From the NCBI RefSeq assembly GCF_019192735.1, contig NZ_JAHTKP010000012.1, positions 124,001 to 188,000 on the forward strand: a stretch of DNA of 64,000 nucleotides, given 5' to 3'. The first letter of the stretch is position 1; each line of letters begins with the position of its first letter. Below, piece by piece: positions 43,649 to 53,488 of this stretch. Origin of the DNA: Kitasatospora aureofaciens (GTDB lineage: Bacteria; Actinomycetota; Actinomycetes; Streptomycetales; Streptomycetaceae). A program made the translations under genes and the position numbers. Below the pieces are notes generated by a model, which saw nothing but the letters and a program-made list of their open reading frames with translations, did not search any database and was not told where the DNA came from.

Positions 43649-44560
43649 TCAGTGCCCGCGCGGCAGTCCGCGGTGTTTCCACATCGCCGCACCGGTGAGC
43701 AGGAGGCCGGCGGCGATGGGGGCGAGGACGGCGGTGGCCGTCCCGGAGCCGTCCGCCGAGGCCGTCACGGTGGCGGTGTCGGCGAGCGCGATGGTCTTGG
43801 GCGTCGCGGGCGCGCCGGGTGCGGGAGCGACGGCCGCCGGCGCGCCGCCTCCGGTGCCCGCTCGACCGGGCTCGGCCGGCGCGCCCGTCTCCGCCGCCCG
43901 GGCCGGGGGAGTTGCGGCCGGCTCAGTCCGCCGGCCGGCCGTCGCGGAGCTTGTGGGGCGCGCGGCCCTGGTCCCGGTCCTGCCCTGGGCAACGACAGCC
44001 GGCGGCCCGGTGGGCTCACCGTCCCGGGAGGCGCGCGTCTCGGCGGGGCGGGCCTGGGCGGGCACGGAGCCCAGCAGCCCGGAGGCGAGTGCGAAGGCGT
44101 CGGGGACGGCCGCCCGCTGGCCGGGCAGTGGCAGGCCGCCGGCCCGGATCCGGTCCTGAAGTCCGCTGCCGACCGGGCCGACGGGTCCCGCGGACCCCAC
44201 GGACCCGGTGAGTTCCCCGACCAGCCCGGGCGCGGTGGTCGGAGCAGGTGTGTGCAGGGGTTCGCCGGTTCGTCCGGCTGACTGCCCGTCGTGGCCGGAC
44301 CCGTCGTGCCCGGACCCGCCGTGCAGGGCGCGGCGGACGGTGGCCGAGGAAGGTGCCGACGGCGGGTCGACGGCTGCCGCGTACGCGCCGGTGGCGCCGA
44401 TGCCCCAGAGTTGTGCGAGAAGTGCTCCGCCGGCCGCGACGGCGCGGGGGTGGGGGAGCCACCGGCCGCGGGGGGCGGGCTCCTGGGGCTTGGTCGCGTG
44501 ATTGGCTCGCACGTGAGTTGAGAACGAGCGGACGGGGCGTGAGGTCACGCCCGTCGTCAC
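43649..44560 (-). CDS. Surface-anchored Pro/Ala-rich protein
   Basis: A 303-residue low-complexity protein with a signal-like hydrophobic segment (residues about 43-63, LLAQLWGIGATGAYAAA) and a C-terminal membrane anchor (TATAVLAPIAAGLLLTGAAMW followed by KHRGLPRGH). The middle is rich in Pro, Gly, Thr and Ala and probably disordered in the cell wall. No LAXTG sortase site seen. Convergent with the GNAT gene, 6 bp apart. Confidence 0.65.
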   Translation of the reverse strand: MTTGVTSRPVRSFSTHVRANHATKPQEPAPRGRWLPHPRAVAAGGALLAQLWGIGATGAYAAAVDPPSAPSSATVRRALHGGSGHDGSGHDGQSAGRTGEPLHTPAPTTAPGLVGELTGSVGSAGPVGPVGSGLQDRIRAGGLPLPGQRAAVPDAFALASGLLGSVPAQARPAETRASRDGEPTGPPAVVAQGRTGTRAARPTSSATAGRRTEPAATPPARAAETGAPAEPGRAGTGGGAPAAVAPAPGAPATPKTIALADTATVTASADGSGTATAVLAPIAAGLLLTGAAMWKHRGLPRGH

Positions 44561-44622
44561 GGACAGTCATCGCGCCGGTGGCCCCGGGGAACGGCGTTCC
44601 GGGGCCACCGGCCGTCCGGCGG

Positions 44623-45069
44623 TCAGGAGTTGGGACGCAGGGTCCAGGTGACCGTCATCACACCGGTGACCGCACCGTCGGCGCGGGTGATCTCGACGGT
44701 GACGGGGAACTCGGGGCGTCCGCCCCCGTCCAGTTCGGCGACGACCTCGGTGGCCGGGCGGCCGAGCACGGCGGTGGCGGTGACCTCGCCCATGGCGAGC
44801 TTCTTGTAGGCGATCTCGGCGTTCACGGCCAGCGGCACGGCGCGCGAGAGCTGGTCGCCGAAGGCGGCGAGCACGATGCAGCCGCTGGCGGATTCGGCGA
44901 GGGTGAACATCGCGCCGGCGTGCGGCCCGCCGACGTGGTTGTGGTAATCGGGCTGGTCGGGCAGCCGGAGCACGGCGCGGTCCGGGGTGGTCTCCAGGTA
45001 CTCCAGCTTGAGGGTGCGCGCCATCGGCACGGTGGAGTCGAGCAACTGGCCGATCGAAGGTGTCGTCAT
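44623..45069 (-). CDS. Hotdog-fold (DUF4442) thioesterase-like protein
   Basis: A 148-residue hotdog protein (DYHNHVGGPHAGAMFTLAES region, then AEIAYKKLAMGEVTATA), of the DUF4442/PaaI-like type expected to bind or hydrolyse acyl-CoA thioesters. ATG at 45069. Stands alone downstream of the tRNA-His terminator. Confidence 0.8.
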   Translation of the reverse strand: MTTPSIGQLLDSTVPMARTLKLEYLETTPDRAVLRLPDQPDYHNHVGGPHAGAMFTLAESASGCIVLAAFGDQLSRAVPLAVNAEIAYKKLAMGEVTATAVLGRPATEVVAELDGGGRPEFPVTVEITRADGAVTGVMTVTWTLRPNS

Positions 45070-45160
45070 GGCGGCAATGTTACTGCTCGGTAGCTTCTGG
45101 CGACAGGCCTGCCGCCCGAAGCCGTCCGCTGCAGCGCCGATGTGAGGGAATGCGAAAACG

Positions 45161-45199
45161 CCTGAGGGGCCGATCTCTTGAAGAGATCGGCCCCTCAGG
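45161..45199 (-). terminator. tRNA-His terminator
   Basis: Nearly perfect palindrome with 19-nt arms, CCTGAGGGGCCGATCTCTT (45161-45179) and its complement (45181-45199), immediately downstream of the leftward tRNA-His. One of the strongest hairpins in the window. Confidence 0.9.
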
Positions 45200-45202
45200 C
45201 TC

Positions 45203-45279
45203 TGGGGTGAGCGACGGGACTCGAACCCGCGGCCACCTGGACCACAACCAGGTGCTCTACCAACTGAGCTACGCCCACC
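45203..45279 (-). tRNA. tRNA-His (GTG)
   Basis: Minus-strand cloverleaf beginning GGTGGGCG with the extra 5' G typical of tRNA-His, D arm AGCTCAGTTGGTAGAGC, anticodon GTG in CTGGTTGTGGTCCAG, T loop TTCGAGT and acceptor CGCTCACC. CCA appears to be encoded (45203-45205). Confidence 0.95.
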
Positions 45280-45415
45280 ATCTGTCCGGCCCGTTCCCGC
45301 GCTTCGCGTTCCCGTTCCGACAGGAAGAACTGTACAGGATCCGAGAGGGTGCTCGCGCCAGGGTTTCGATCGGACGAACGCGGGCACCCCCCTGGATCCC
45401 ACCCGGCCCCGGAGG

Positions 45416-46027
45416 TCAGTCCGCCGCGGCCTGGTACTTCTCGGCGATGGCGCGCGCGGTGTCGGTGTCCGGGCCGGGCTGCGGGACGAACACCGCCTCG
45501 CGGTAGTACCGCAGTTCGTCGATGCTCTCGCGGATGTCGGCGAGCGCCCGGTGGTTGCCGCCCTTCTGCGGGCTGTTGTAGTACGCCTTCGGGTACCAGC
45601 GGCGGGCCAGCTCCTTGATCGAGGAGACGTCCACGATCCGGTAGTGCAGGTGTCCCTCCAGGGCGGGCATGTCCCGGGCGAGGAAGCCGCGGTCGGTGGC
45701 CACCGAGTTCCCGCACAGCGGCGTCCTGCCGGCCTCCGGCACGTGCTGGCGCACGTACGCGAGCACCCGCGCCTCGGCCTCGGCGAGCGTCACGCCGTTG
45801 TCGAGCTCGTCGAGCAGCCCGGAGGCGGTGTGCATCGCGCGCACCACCTCGGGCATGTTCGCCAGCGCCTCCGCGGGCGGGCGGATGATGACGTCGATGC
45901 CCTCGCCGAGGATGTTCAGCTCGGAGTCCGTCACCAGTGCCGCGACCTCGACCAGGGCGTCCCGGTCGAGGTCGAGGCCGGTCATTTCACAGTCGATCCA
46001 TACCAAACGGTCATTCACGCCACTCAC
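45416..46027 (-). CDS. orn: Oligoribonuclease
   Basis: A 203-residue DEDDh exonuclease degrading 2-5-nt RNAs and pGpG. Motifs: [10 protein letters not shown] (Asp, Glu), [13 protein letters not shown], and [14 protein letters not shown] at 46027 overlaps the adpA stop as GTGA, so orn is translated behind adpA. The adpA-orn order is conserved in Streptomyces, where orn mutants are affected in growth and development. Confidence 0.95.
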   Translation of the reverse strand: MSGVNDRLVWIDCEMTGLDLDRDALVEVAALVTDSELNILGEGIDVIIRPPAEALANMPEVVRAMHTASGLLDELDNGVTLAEAEARVLAYVRQHVPEAGRTPLCGNSVATDRGFLARDMPALEGHLHYRIVDVSSIKELARRWYPKAYYNSPQKGGNHRALADIRESIDELRYYREAVFVPQPGPDTDTARAIAEKYQAAAD

Positions 46028-48495
46028 CCTACGGCGCGATCACGCGCCGCGGGGACCGGTGGAGCCGAGCGGGGCGCCGGGGCACAGGCCTCGGCGGCGT
46101 GCTCGTCCTGGCCGAGGCCGTCCGCGTGGTCGCCGTGGGCGCCGAGATCGCCGTGGTCGCCCTCCCGGCCCGGGCGTACCGGGTGGCCGTCCCGGGCGGT
46201 CCGGGCCTCCCGTGCCGCGCGAGCGCCGTCGGCCGCCGCGCGCCCGCCCTGGGGACGGGCCTGCGGCACCCGGGCCTGGCGCGCCCGGACCTCGCCGGCG
46301 CCGGGCGCGGGCTGTCCGGCGGGCGGCGCCGGTACCCGGCCGGCGGCCGTGCCATGACCGCGAGCGGCTCCGGCCGCGGCGGCACCCGGGTCGTCCGTCG
46401 GCCGTTCGACCGCGCTCCGGTGGCCCTGGCCCTGACCGCGTGCGCCGGGCTGCGGGTGGCCGTCCTCGGCCGCCGCGTGCTCGGCGGTGCGCGGCGGGCG
46501 GCCCGCCCCGGGGCCGGCCTGCGACGGCACCAGCGGCGGCCGCGCCGGACCGCGCGCCGCACCCTGCTGCCCGGGGTGCGGCTGCTGGGCGGCCTGCTGG
46601 TGCGGGTACGCCTGCCCGGCGCGCGCGTGGTACGCCTGCTGGGCCTGCGGACCGGTCTGACCGTTCGGACCGGCGCCGAACGCGCCGGGCTGCCCGTGCG
46701 CCGCCGCCTGGCCGTGCTGGCTGTGCTGCGCGTGCTGGCCGTGTTGGGCGGGCTGCACCGGACCGCCGGCTGCGGCCGGGAACGGGTGCGCCGACTGCGG
46801 GCCGTGCGCCCCGCCGAACACCGCCCCGCCCGCCGTCGCGGCCGCTGCGGCGGCAGCCGCGTGCGGCAGCGCGCCGGGCAGCCGGACGTCGCCGCCGTGC
46901 GGTCCGGCCGGACCGGCCGACTGCGGCCCGGGGCGACGCGCCCGGTAGCTGGTCCGGTAAGCGGCCGGCGACACCCCGAGCTGGCGGCGGAAGTGCCCGC
47001 GCAGCGCCACCGGCGAACGGAACCCGCACCGGCGCGCGACGTCGTCCACCGACAGCTCCGACGTCTCCAGCAGCCGCTGCGCCTGGAGCACCCGCTGGGT
47101 GATCAGCCACTGCAGCGGCGCGCTGCCGGTGAGCGTGCGGAACCGCCGGTCGAAGGTGCGCCGGCTCATGTAGGCGCGGGCCGCCAGCACCTCGACGTCG
47201 AACTGCTGGTTGAGGTTCTCCAGCGCCCAGGTGACCACCTCGGCCAGCGGGTCGTTGCCGATCTCTTCCGGTAAAGACTGATCGATGTACTGGGCCTGTC
47301 CGCCGCCGCTGCGACGGCTCGGCACCACCAGCCGGCGGGCGAGCGCGTTGGCGGCCTCGGCGCCGTGGTCGCTGCGCACGACGTGCAGGCAGAGGTCGAT
47401 GCCGGCGGCGGTGCCGGCCGAGGTCAGCACATCGCCGTCGTCGACGAAGAGTTCGCGCGGGTCGACGTGCACCCGCGGGTAACGCTTGGCCAGGGTCGGC
47501 GCGTACATCCAGTGGGTGGTCGCCGGGCGGCCGTCCAGGAGGCCGGCGGCGGCGAGCACGAACGCGCCGGTGCAGAGTCCGATGATCCGCGCGCCCTCGT
47601 GGTGGGCCTTGCGCAGGGCGGTGATCGCCTCGACCGGGGGCGGCTGCGAGATCGAGCGCCAGGCCGGTACGACGATCGTGCCGGCCCGGGCCAGGGCCTC
47701 CAGGCCGTACGGGGCGGAGAGGGTCAGGCCGCCGGTGGTGGCGAGGGGGCCCTCCTCCCCGGCGCAGACCAGCAGTCGGTAGCGCGGCACCCCGGCGTCC
47801 TGGCGGTCGACCCCGAAGACGGAGAGCGGGATCGAGCTCTCGAAGATCGGGGCGCCGCCGAAGATGAGCACCGCGACGGTCTCGCGGCGCCGCCGGCCGG
47901 ACAGCTTGCGGGGCACGGCGGCCATCGCGGGGGTCGCGGAGCCGTTGGCGCCGGGGCCGCCGTTGTGCGTGCTGCCGGGCCCGCCGTTGTGTGTACTGCT
48001 GTGCGTGGTGGTGTGCGTGTTGCCGTGCGAACCGGAGTGCGGGCCGCCGTGCCCGGCCGGGCCGGGCACGGGGCCGACGCCCAGGCCGAGGCCGCCGAGC
48101 GAGCCGGTGGCGCCCGGGTTGCCGGCGCCGAGGGGCAGGCCGGGTCCGCCGGAGTGGGCGGGGTAGTCGGCGCCGTAGCCCAGGGCGGAGTTGACGGTGC
48201 CTCGGCTGACGGACGGTCCGCTGTGCTCCGCGGCCGCGGCGTAGGAGGGGACGCCGGAGGCGGCCGAGGGGGCGGTGGGCGAGGTGGGCCCTGCGGGGTA
48301 GGAGGGGTGCGAAGCGGTGCCGGAGGTGCGGGTGGTGGCGGCGATCGCGGAGGTGCCAGTGCTTCTCGCGGTCCGACCCGCGATGCCGGCCACCGCCTGG
48401 CCGCTGTCAGGACCCGCGTCGCTCCTGCTCACCCTGCTCAAGGCGCTCAAGCCCCCTCGGTGGTGTGGTGTGGGTGGTGCGGCACTGCTAGCCAA
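46024..48495 (-). CDS. adpA: AdpA, master developmental regulator (long form)
   Basis: AdpA/BldH homologue: DJ-1/PfpI-like dimerisation domain ([17 protein letters not shown] onward, [20 protein letters not shown]) and AraC-type HTH domain ([40 protein letters not shown]). The Leu in QSLPEE between the domains is encoded by TTA at 47272-47274, the position known to make adpA depend on bldA tRNA-Leu(UAA). The open frame is twice the usual length of about 400 residues: a low-complexity N-terminal extension of about 190 residues (TTG 48495; ATG 47925 would give the canonical start) and a Gln/Ala/Gly/Pro-rich tail of more than 300. The GTGA overlap with orn supports the tail; the N-terminal start is uncertain. 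Confidence 0.9.
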   Translation of the reverse strand: MASSAAPPTPHHRGGLSALSRVSRSDAGPDSGQAVAGIAGRTARSTGTSAIAATTRTSGTASHPSYPAGPTSPTAPSAASGVPSYAAAAEHSGPSVSRGTVNSALGYGADYPAHSGGPGLPLGAGNPGATGSLGGLGLGVGPVPGPAGHGGPHSGSHGNTHTTTHSSTHNGGPGSTHNGGPGANGSATPAMAAVPRKLSGRRRRETVAVLIFGGAPIFESSIPLSVFGVDRQDAGVPRYRLLVCAGEEGPLATTGGLTLSAPYGLEALARAGTIVVPAWRSISQPPPVEAITALRKAHHEGARIIGLCTGAFVLAAAGLLDGRPATTHWMYAPTLAKRYPRVHVDPRELFVDDGDVLTSAGTAAGIDLCLHVVRSDHGAEAANALARRLVVPSRRSGGGQAQYIDQSLPEEIGNDPLAEVVTWALENLNQQFDVEVLAARAYMSRRTFDRRFRTLTGSAPLQWLITQRVLQAQRLLETSELSVDDVARRCGFRSPVALRGHFRRQLGVSPAAYRTSYRARRPGPQSAGPAGPHGGDVRLPGALPHAAAAAAAATAGGAVFGGAHGPQSAHPFPAAAGGPVQPAQHGQHAQHSQHGQAAAHGQPGAFGAGPNGQTGPQAQQAYHARAGQAYPHQQAAQQPHPGQQGAARGPARPPLVPSQAGPGAGRPPRTAEHAAAEDGHPQPGARGQGQGHRSAVERPTDDPGAAAAGAARGHGTAAGRVPAPPAGQPAPGAGEVRARQARVPQARPQGGRAAADGARAAREARTARDGHPVRPGREGDHGDLGAHGDHADGLGQDEHAAEACAPAPRSAPPVPAARDRAVG

Positions 48496-48863
48496 GATCG
48501 AAATCTATCGGGTGGACCGTTGCCGTTGTGACAAGTTCACCATCCGACGCTATGTCGACATGGCAATTTGGCGTGATGCATTCGATCACGAAGCGTGGCA
48601 CCCGTCGACCCTTCTGGGAAGAGGGCCCGTGCAACGGTGGCTGGTTGTCGCGGGACCGGTCCTGGGGTGTCCGGGTTCGGGGCACCCGGCCGGCAGGTCT
48701 GGGCTGCGGCTTTGCCCAAGGGGGAGGGACCGGCCTGAAATTGACCGAAAATCGGCGGTGCACGAGAGGGCGCACGAAACGGGGATGTGCGCCGCCCTGG
48801 CTTCATCCGGCCAGGGCCGGGGCGGGCGGAGAGCGGTGCGCAGCCCCGGGTTACGGTCGTGCG
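48496..48863. promoter_or_regulatory. adpA upstream region
   Basis: A 368-bp gap between adpA (leftward) and the GNAT gene (rightward). The part at 48496-48600 is clearly more AT-rich than its surroundings and contains TGGCGTGATG (48568 region), close to the AdpA consensus TGGCSNGWWY except for its last base. It probably carries the adpA promoter and autoregulatory sites. No gene is supported here. Confidence 0.45.
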
Positions 48864-49664
48864 GTGAACGCTCACCGCCGGCTCGAACAGGCCAACGACA
48901 ACGCCGCCGCCTTCTGGCTCGCCCAAGCCCGGGCCCACGGTTGGCAGTCCCGCACCCGGCCCGGTTTCACGGCCGTCCGCTGCGCCCGCACCCCGGACGA
49001 CTCGCACCGCCTGCTGGTCACCCGCCCGTACGCCGAACCGGCCGCGTTGGACCAGGAGTTGGCGGACGTCCTGAAGGCTTGGTCGACCGTCCGCTTCACG
49101 CTGGAGGACCCGTACGGCGGCCTCGACCTGACCCACTTCGGCGCCACCCGCATGCCGCTCATGCCGGTGATGACCCGTGAGACCGGACCGGTCGAAGGCG
49201 GGACACGCACCCTCCCCTTCGTCTCCGAGGCGCCGGACGGCGACTCCCTGACGGTCGATGAGGCGTGCGACGGCGACACCTTCGCCGAGGTCGAGCGCGC
49301 GATCGTCGACGGCTTCCCGCGGCCCGCCCAGCAGCCCTGGACCCGTGGCGGCGCACTCCCGGAACGGCTGCTGGGAGAACCGGGCTGCCGCGCCTGGCTG
49401 GGCCGTGTCGACGGCACCACAGCGGGCGCCTGCCTGACGTACGACGACGGTGAGGCCACCGGGGTGTACTGGGTCGCCACCCTGCCCCTGTACCGCGGCC
49501 AGGGTGTGGCGCGCGCGGTGGTGGAGACCGCCCTCGCCGCCGCGCACCCCGACCGTCCGGCCACCCTGGTCGCCACCGCCCTCGGCGAACCGCTCTACCG
49601 CAAGCTCGGGTTCACCGTGCAGCGGCACACCTGCTGGTGGACCCGCACCTCGGCGAGCGGCTGA
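48864..49664 (+). CDS. GNAT acetyltransferase
   Basis: A 266-residue protein: an N-terminal domain of about 130 residues of unknown type and a C-terminal GNAT domain with the acetyl-CoA loop PLYRGQGVARAVV and LGEPLYRKLGFTVQR. GTG at 48864 is used. Convergent with the HAD gene and separated by a palindromic terminator. Confidence 0.85.
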   Translation: MNAHRRLEQANDNAAAFWLAQARAHGWQSRTRPGFTAVRCARTPDDSHRLLVTRPYAEPAALDQELADVLKAWSTVRFTLEDPYGGLDLTHFGATRMPLMPVMTRETGPVEGGTRTLPFVSEAPDGDSLTVDEACDGDTFAEVERAIVDGFPRPAQQPWTRGGALPERLLGEPGCRAWLGRVDGTTAGACLTYDDGEATGVYWVATLPLYRGQGVARAVVETALAAAHPDRPATLVATALGEPLYRKLGFTVQRHTCWWTRTSASG

Positions 49665-49668
49665 CCTC

Positions 49669-49690
49669 GGCCCAGTGGCCCTACTGGGCC
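49669..49690. terminator. Bidirectional terminator
   Basis: GGCCCAGT (49669-49676) / ACTGGGCC (49683-49690) with a 6-nt loop between convergent genes; it overlaps the stop codon of the HAD gene (TAG at 49681-49683, minus strand). Confidence 0.7.
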
Positions 49691-50760
49691 GCTGCCGCCG
49701 GTTCGACCTTCAGTGCCACCGCGAACCTGGTCCGCGCGGGCCCACCGGCCGCGGCGTGCAGGGCCGTTGGGGGCTCGACGGCGGACGGTTCTGCGAGGCT
49801 CATTGCCGCCCCTGTGCTCGTACCCGTGTACTCCTCCGCGACCGCAAGCTCGCCGGAACGGTTTCGGACAGTCGAACCCGTTCCGGACCCCAGGGCGCCG
49901 GCCGTCCCGACGTTCACAGGAACAGGCGCATACGGCCCCGCCGGGGCGGTCACCGCCGACCGCACGCCGGACCGCGCGCCCACGAGCGCCGTCACGCCCG
50001 CCGTCGCGCCCGGCGTACGGGCCTGGGCGGCCCCCGCCCGCCGCCGGGCCGGGCCGCCCGCGCGGATGCCCGGCCGGGGCGACGGCGCATTGCGCGCGGC
50101 GAGCACCTGCCCGACGGCCTCCGGCAGACCGGCGGCCTTCAGCGTCGGCCGGTAACCGCTCTCGGCCCAGGGCCGGCCGTGGTGCAGCCAGACGCTTCGC
50201 AGGCCCGCCAGTTCCGCCCCGGCGATGTCGGCGGGCGCGTGGTCCCCGACCATCCAGGTGTGCGTGGCCCAGTCCCCGGTGGGCGCGATGCCACAGCGCT
50301 GGGCGGCTATCTCGAAGATCAGCGGGTCCGGCTTGACGCAGGAGGCCTCCTCGGAGATGACCCAGCCGTCGACCAGCGGCCCGAGCCCGGTCCGGCGGAT
50401 CTTCTCCAGCTGCGGCCCCGTCCCGCCGTTGCTGACGATGCCGAGCGTCCACCCGGCCGCCCGCGCCGCCTGCAGCGCGTCGATATGGCGGGACGGGCAG
50501 TGGATGTGCGAGTTGATGCCGCGTCGGTAGTGGGTGAGCAGGTCATCGGAAGAGATGTCCAGCCCATAGCGGCGCCGGACGGCTGACAGTACGGTGCTGC
50601 GCGGCACGTAGCCGCCACCGTCCAGGGTGACGAACCACTCGACATCGCCGGGCGGCAGGTCGCGTTCGGACAGGAAGTCCTGCGCCCAGGCCCGGAAAGC
50701 GGCGTCCCTGGGGAGCAGCGTGTTGTCGAGGTCGAACAGGAGCAGGGGCATGCCGAGCAT
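49681..50760 (-). CDS. HAD-family phosphatase with disordered tail
   Basis: A 359-residue protein. Residues about 1-225 form a HAD hydrolase: motif I LFDLDNTLLPRD, motif II GIVSNGG, motif III Lys in EASCVKPDPLIF, and motif IV MVGDHAPADIAGA. The last 130 residues are Ala/Pro/Thr-rich and look disordered, unlike normal HAD proteins of about 230 residues. ATG 50751 is an alternative start. Substrate unknown. Confidence 0.85.
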   Translation of the reverse strand: MLGMPLLLFDLDNTLLPRDAAFRAWAQDFLSERDLPPGDVEWFVTLDGGGYVPRSTVLSAVRRRYGLDISSDDLLTHYRRGINSHIHCPSRHIDALQAARAAGWTLGIVSNGGTGPQLEKIRRTGLGPLVDGWVISEEASCVKPDPLIFEIAAQRCGIAPTGDWATHTWMVGDHAPADIAGAELAGLRSVWLHHGRPWAESGYRPTLKAAGLPEAVGQVLAARNAPSPRPGIRAGGPARRRAGAAQARTPGATAGVTALVGARSGVRSAVTAPAGPYAPVPVNVGTAGALGSGTGSTVRNRSGELAVAEEYTGTSTGAAMSLAEPSAVEPPTALHAAAGGPARTRFAVALKVEPAAAAQ

Positions 50761-51255
50761 GGTGCCAGCGCTCGCGCCTATGCACCTGGCAAATGCCAGA
50801 GTGCGTCGCGAACCCGTACGAGTTGGCTGAAACGGGTGCCGGCACCGGGTGCACTCGCGGGTCGGGGCACGTCAGGTGGGTCTGGCGGGATGTGACAGGA
50901 CGCGACGGGCTGCAACGGATCGTCGCCGATCAATGACAGTCCGGTCACGGTGTCCGGTGGGCCTGTTGCGTCGTCCGGCCCGCTCAGTCAAGCTCCAGGG
51001 AACCTCCTTTCCGGAGGGGGCGCGACGGCCTGCGGGCGGGGCGCACTGCCTCGGCGGGCGCATCCTCCTTTCGCGGGAACAACGGCGCCCCGAGGCTTTG
51101 CCGCTGGGCTGGGCCTCATGCCCGTCGTACTCTGAAGGGAACAGGTCACATACGGTGCTGGGCGGCGCAGACCGACGTCATCCCGTGGGCGGGCCTGCTC
51201 CCCGGGCAGCGTTGTCCTCTCCTGTCGGCCCCTCTCCCGCGAAGAGCCGTGAGCC
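50761..51255. other. Gene-free gap
   Basis: About 495 bp between the divergent HAD and universal stress protein genes. Several frames stay open, but none shows protein-like composition. There are GC-rich partial inverted repeats around 51000-51075 (CCTTTCCGGAGGGGG) but no convincing riboswitch or RNA gene. Confidence 0.5.
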
Positions 51256-52047
51256 ATGGCTGGTTTTGAGTTCTCCCGACCGGTTGAACCGGACGCGCCC
51301 CGCAGCACGGGCCCCGCGACCGGAGGAGACGCGGCCCGCGCAGACGCCGGCTGTACCGATGTCGGCCGCGCAGAACTCGGTCGTGCAGCAGGCGCCCGCG
51401 AACCCGCGCACGGCGGCGCCCAGGCATTCGCGCGCACGCTGCGCAACATCGGCCGCCGTGGCCGCCCCGGCCCCCGCCAGCGGCGTGGCGAGCCCGCGGT
51501 CGAACGCACGGAGCCCCCGGTGACGGGCCGCGTGGGCCCGGGCGCCGACCGCCCGGAGACGTCCGGCCTGCCCGGCGCACACACCGAGCCGACCGTCCGG
51601 GACGAGCCCGGCCGCCCCTGCGACCCCGCCTTCCAGCACGGCGTGGTCGTCGGTTTCGACGGCTCGCTGTCGAGCGAGCGCGCCCTCGCCTACGCGGTGG
51701 GCATGGCCCGCCGCTCGCAGTGCGGCCTGGTGATCGTGCACGTCGCCAACCGGCTGCCCGCCACGGTCTGGGCGGGCTGTGAACCTCCCGTCTTCGTCGA
51801 TCTCCCCGACCACCGGACCGAGGTCCTCGGCCTGGAACTCGCCTGTGCCGACTTCCTCGCCGGAGTGCCCTGGATCCTGGTCGAGCGCGGCGGCGACATC
51901 TGCCACGAGATCGAGGAGGTCGGCCGGGAGTACGCCGCCGACGCCATCGTCGTCGGCACGACGCATGGCCTGCTCGGCAAGATCTTCGGTTCGGTCTCCG
52001 GCCGGCTGGCGCGCCGCGCCAACCGCCCGGTGATCGTCATCCCCTGA
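51256..52047 (+). CDS. Universal stress protein
   Basis: A 263-residue protein: a disordered N-terminal 125 residues, then one UspA domain from about residue 128 (GVVVGFDGSLSSERALAYA). The ATP-binding signature is VGTTHGLLGKIFGSVSGRLA, ending RPVIVIP. Single-domain USPs of ATP-binding type are common in actinomycete hypoxia and stress responses. A 30-bp-period repeat spans its stop codon. Confidence 0.88.
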   Translation: MAGFEFSRPVEPDAPRSTGPATGGDAARADAGCTDVGRAELGRAAGAREPAHGGAQAFARTLRNIGRRGRPGPRQRRGEPAVERTEPPVTGRVGPGADRPETSGLPGAHTEPTVRDEPGRPCDPAFQHGVVVGFDGSLSSERALAYAVGMARRSQCGLVIVHVANRLPATVWAGCEPPVFVDLPDHRTEVLGLELACADFLAGVPWILVERGGDICHEIEEVGREYAADAIVVGTTHGLLGKIFGSVSGRLARRANRPVIVIP

Positions 52048-52096
52048 CGCCGACTCCGCCGACGCCGACTACCCTGGCGCCGACTCCGCCGACGCC
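52043..52096 (+). repeat. 30-bp-period duplication spanning a stop codon
   Basis: CCTGACGCCGACTCCGCCGA-type block at 52043-52066 recurs at 52073-52096 with one mismatch (TGA becomes TGG). The first copy contains the stop codon of the universal stress gene. Confidence 0.8.
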
Positions 52097-52161
52097 CAGT
52101 TCGTTGCCGCCCGCCCCCAACCGCCCCTGCGGGGGCAGGCGTTACCCCCGCAGGGCGCGAT

Positions 52162-53352
52162 TCAGGACGTGACGCCCAACTCTCGGGCGATGAGCATGCG
52201 CTGAACTTCCGACGTGCCCTCCCCGATTTCGAGAATCTTGCAGTCGCGCCAGAAACGGGCGACCGGGAATTCGTTCATGAAGCCGTACCCGCCGTGGATC
52301 TGGGTCGCCTCGCGCGCGTTGTCGACGGCGGCCTCCGACGAGTACAGCTTCGCGATTGCGGCCTCCTTCTTGAACGGTTCGCCGTGCAGCAGCCGGGAGG
52401 CGGCGTCCCGCCAGGCCAGGCGGGAGGTGTGGGCGCGCAGCTCCATGTCGGCAAGCTTGAACTGGATGGCCTGGTTGGCACCGATCGGCCGGCCGAAGGC
52501 CCGGCGCGTGGCGGCGTACGTGACGGACTCGTCGACGCACCCCTGGGCCAGGCCGGTGGCCAGGGCTGCGATCGCGATGCGGCCCTCGTCGAGGATCCGC
52601 AGGAACTGGGCGTAGCCTCGGCCACGCTCGCCCAGCAGGTTGGCCGCGGGAACGCGGCAGTCGGTAAAGGACAGTTCGCGGGTGTCGGATGCATTCCACC
52701 CGACCTTCGAGTACTTCTTCGACACCTGGAACCCCGGGGTCCCGGTGGGCACGATGATGGAAGAGATCTCACGCGTTGGCGAGCGGAATTCGCCCTCTTC
52801 ACTCGAACGAGCGATCGGTTCCGTGAGCGCGGTGACGGTGACCAGGCCGGTGATGTCCGTACCGGAGTTGGTGATGAAGCACTTGGTCCCGTTGATGACC
52901 CACTCGTCGGTGGCCTCGTCGTAGCGGGCCGTCGTACGGGTCGCACCGGCGTCCGAGCCGCCCTCGGGCTCGGTCAGGCCGAAGGCGCCGAGGAGTTCGC
53001 CGGAGGTGAGCCGGGGCAGCCACTCGCGCTTCTGCTCCTCCGTCCCGAACCGGTAGATCGGCATCGCGCCGAGCGAGACCGCCGCCTCCAGGGTGATCGC
53101 CACCGAGGAGTCGACCCGGGCGAGCTCCTCAAGGGCGAGGCCGAGCGCGAAGTAGTCGCCGCCCATGCCGCCGTACTCCTCGGGGAAGGGCAGGCCGAAC
53201 AGGCCCATCCGCCCCATCTCGCGGACGATCTCGTACGGGAACTCCTCCCGCTCGTAGAACTCGCCGATCTTCGGCGCCACCACGTCGTGGGCGAACTCGG
53301 CGACAGTGCGCCGCAGTTCCTCGTACTCGCTGTTCAGCCGGTGATCGAACAC
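52162..53352 (-). CDS. Acyl-CoA dehydrogenase (isovaleryl-CoA type)
   Basis: A 396-residue flavoprotein. Typical segments: FGLTEPEGGSDAGATRT (FAD and substrate contact), WVINGTKCFITNS, and the C-terminal IHGGYGFMNEFPVARFWRD with IGEGTSEVQRMLIAREL. As the terminal gene of a leucine-degradation operon it most likely oxidises isovaleryl-CoA, like AcdH of Streptomyces. It is 136 bp after the HMG-CoA lyase start side, in the same orientation as the rest of the operon. Confidence 0.93.
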   Translation of the reverse strand: MFDHRLNSEYEELRRTVAEFAHDVVAPKIGEFYEREEFPYEIVREMGRMGLFGLPFPEEYGGMGGDYFALGLALEELARVDSSVAITLEAAVSLGAMPIYRFGTEEQKREWLPRLTSGELLGAFGLTEPEGGSDAGATRTTARYDEATDEWVINGTKCFITNSGTDITGLVTVTALTEPIARSSEEGEFRSPTREISSIIVPTGTPGFQVSKKYSKVGWNASDTRELSFTDCRVPAANLLGERGRGYAQFLRILDEGRIAIAALATGLAQGCVDESVTYAATRRAFGRPIGANQAIQFKLADMELRAHTSRLAWRDAASRLLHGEPFKKEAAIAKLYSSEAAVDNAREATQIHGGYGFMNEFPVARFWRDCKILEIGEGTSEVQRMLIARELGVTS

Positions 53353-53488
53353 GGTGTTCCTCCTGGGGCCGCCCGGCCGGGGTGGCCGCGGGCGTGAGCG
53401 GGACGACCGGCGTCCGTCCGATGGTGTGACGGTCGCACGGTGTGGTCTTGTGGAAATGAGGGAGAGGTGTGGGACGGCGCGGGGGCGG

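Noticed and set aside
51000..51130. Possible riboswitch upstream of the universal stress gene
   Set aside because: Some inverted repeats are visible, but no conserved motif of a known actinomycete riboswitch such as ydaO could be found by eye.
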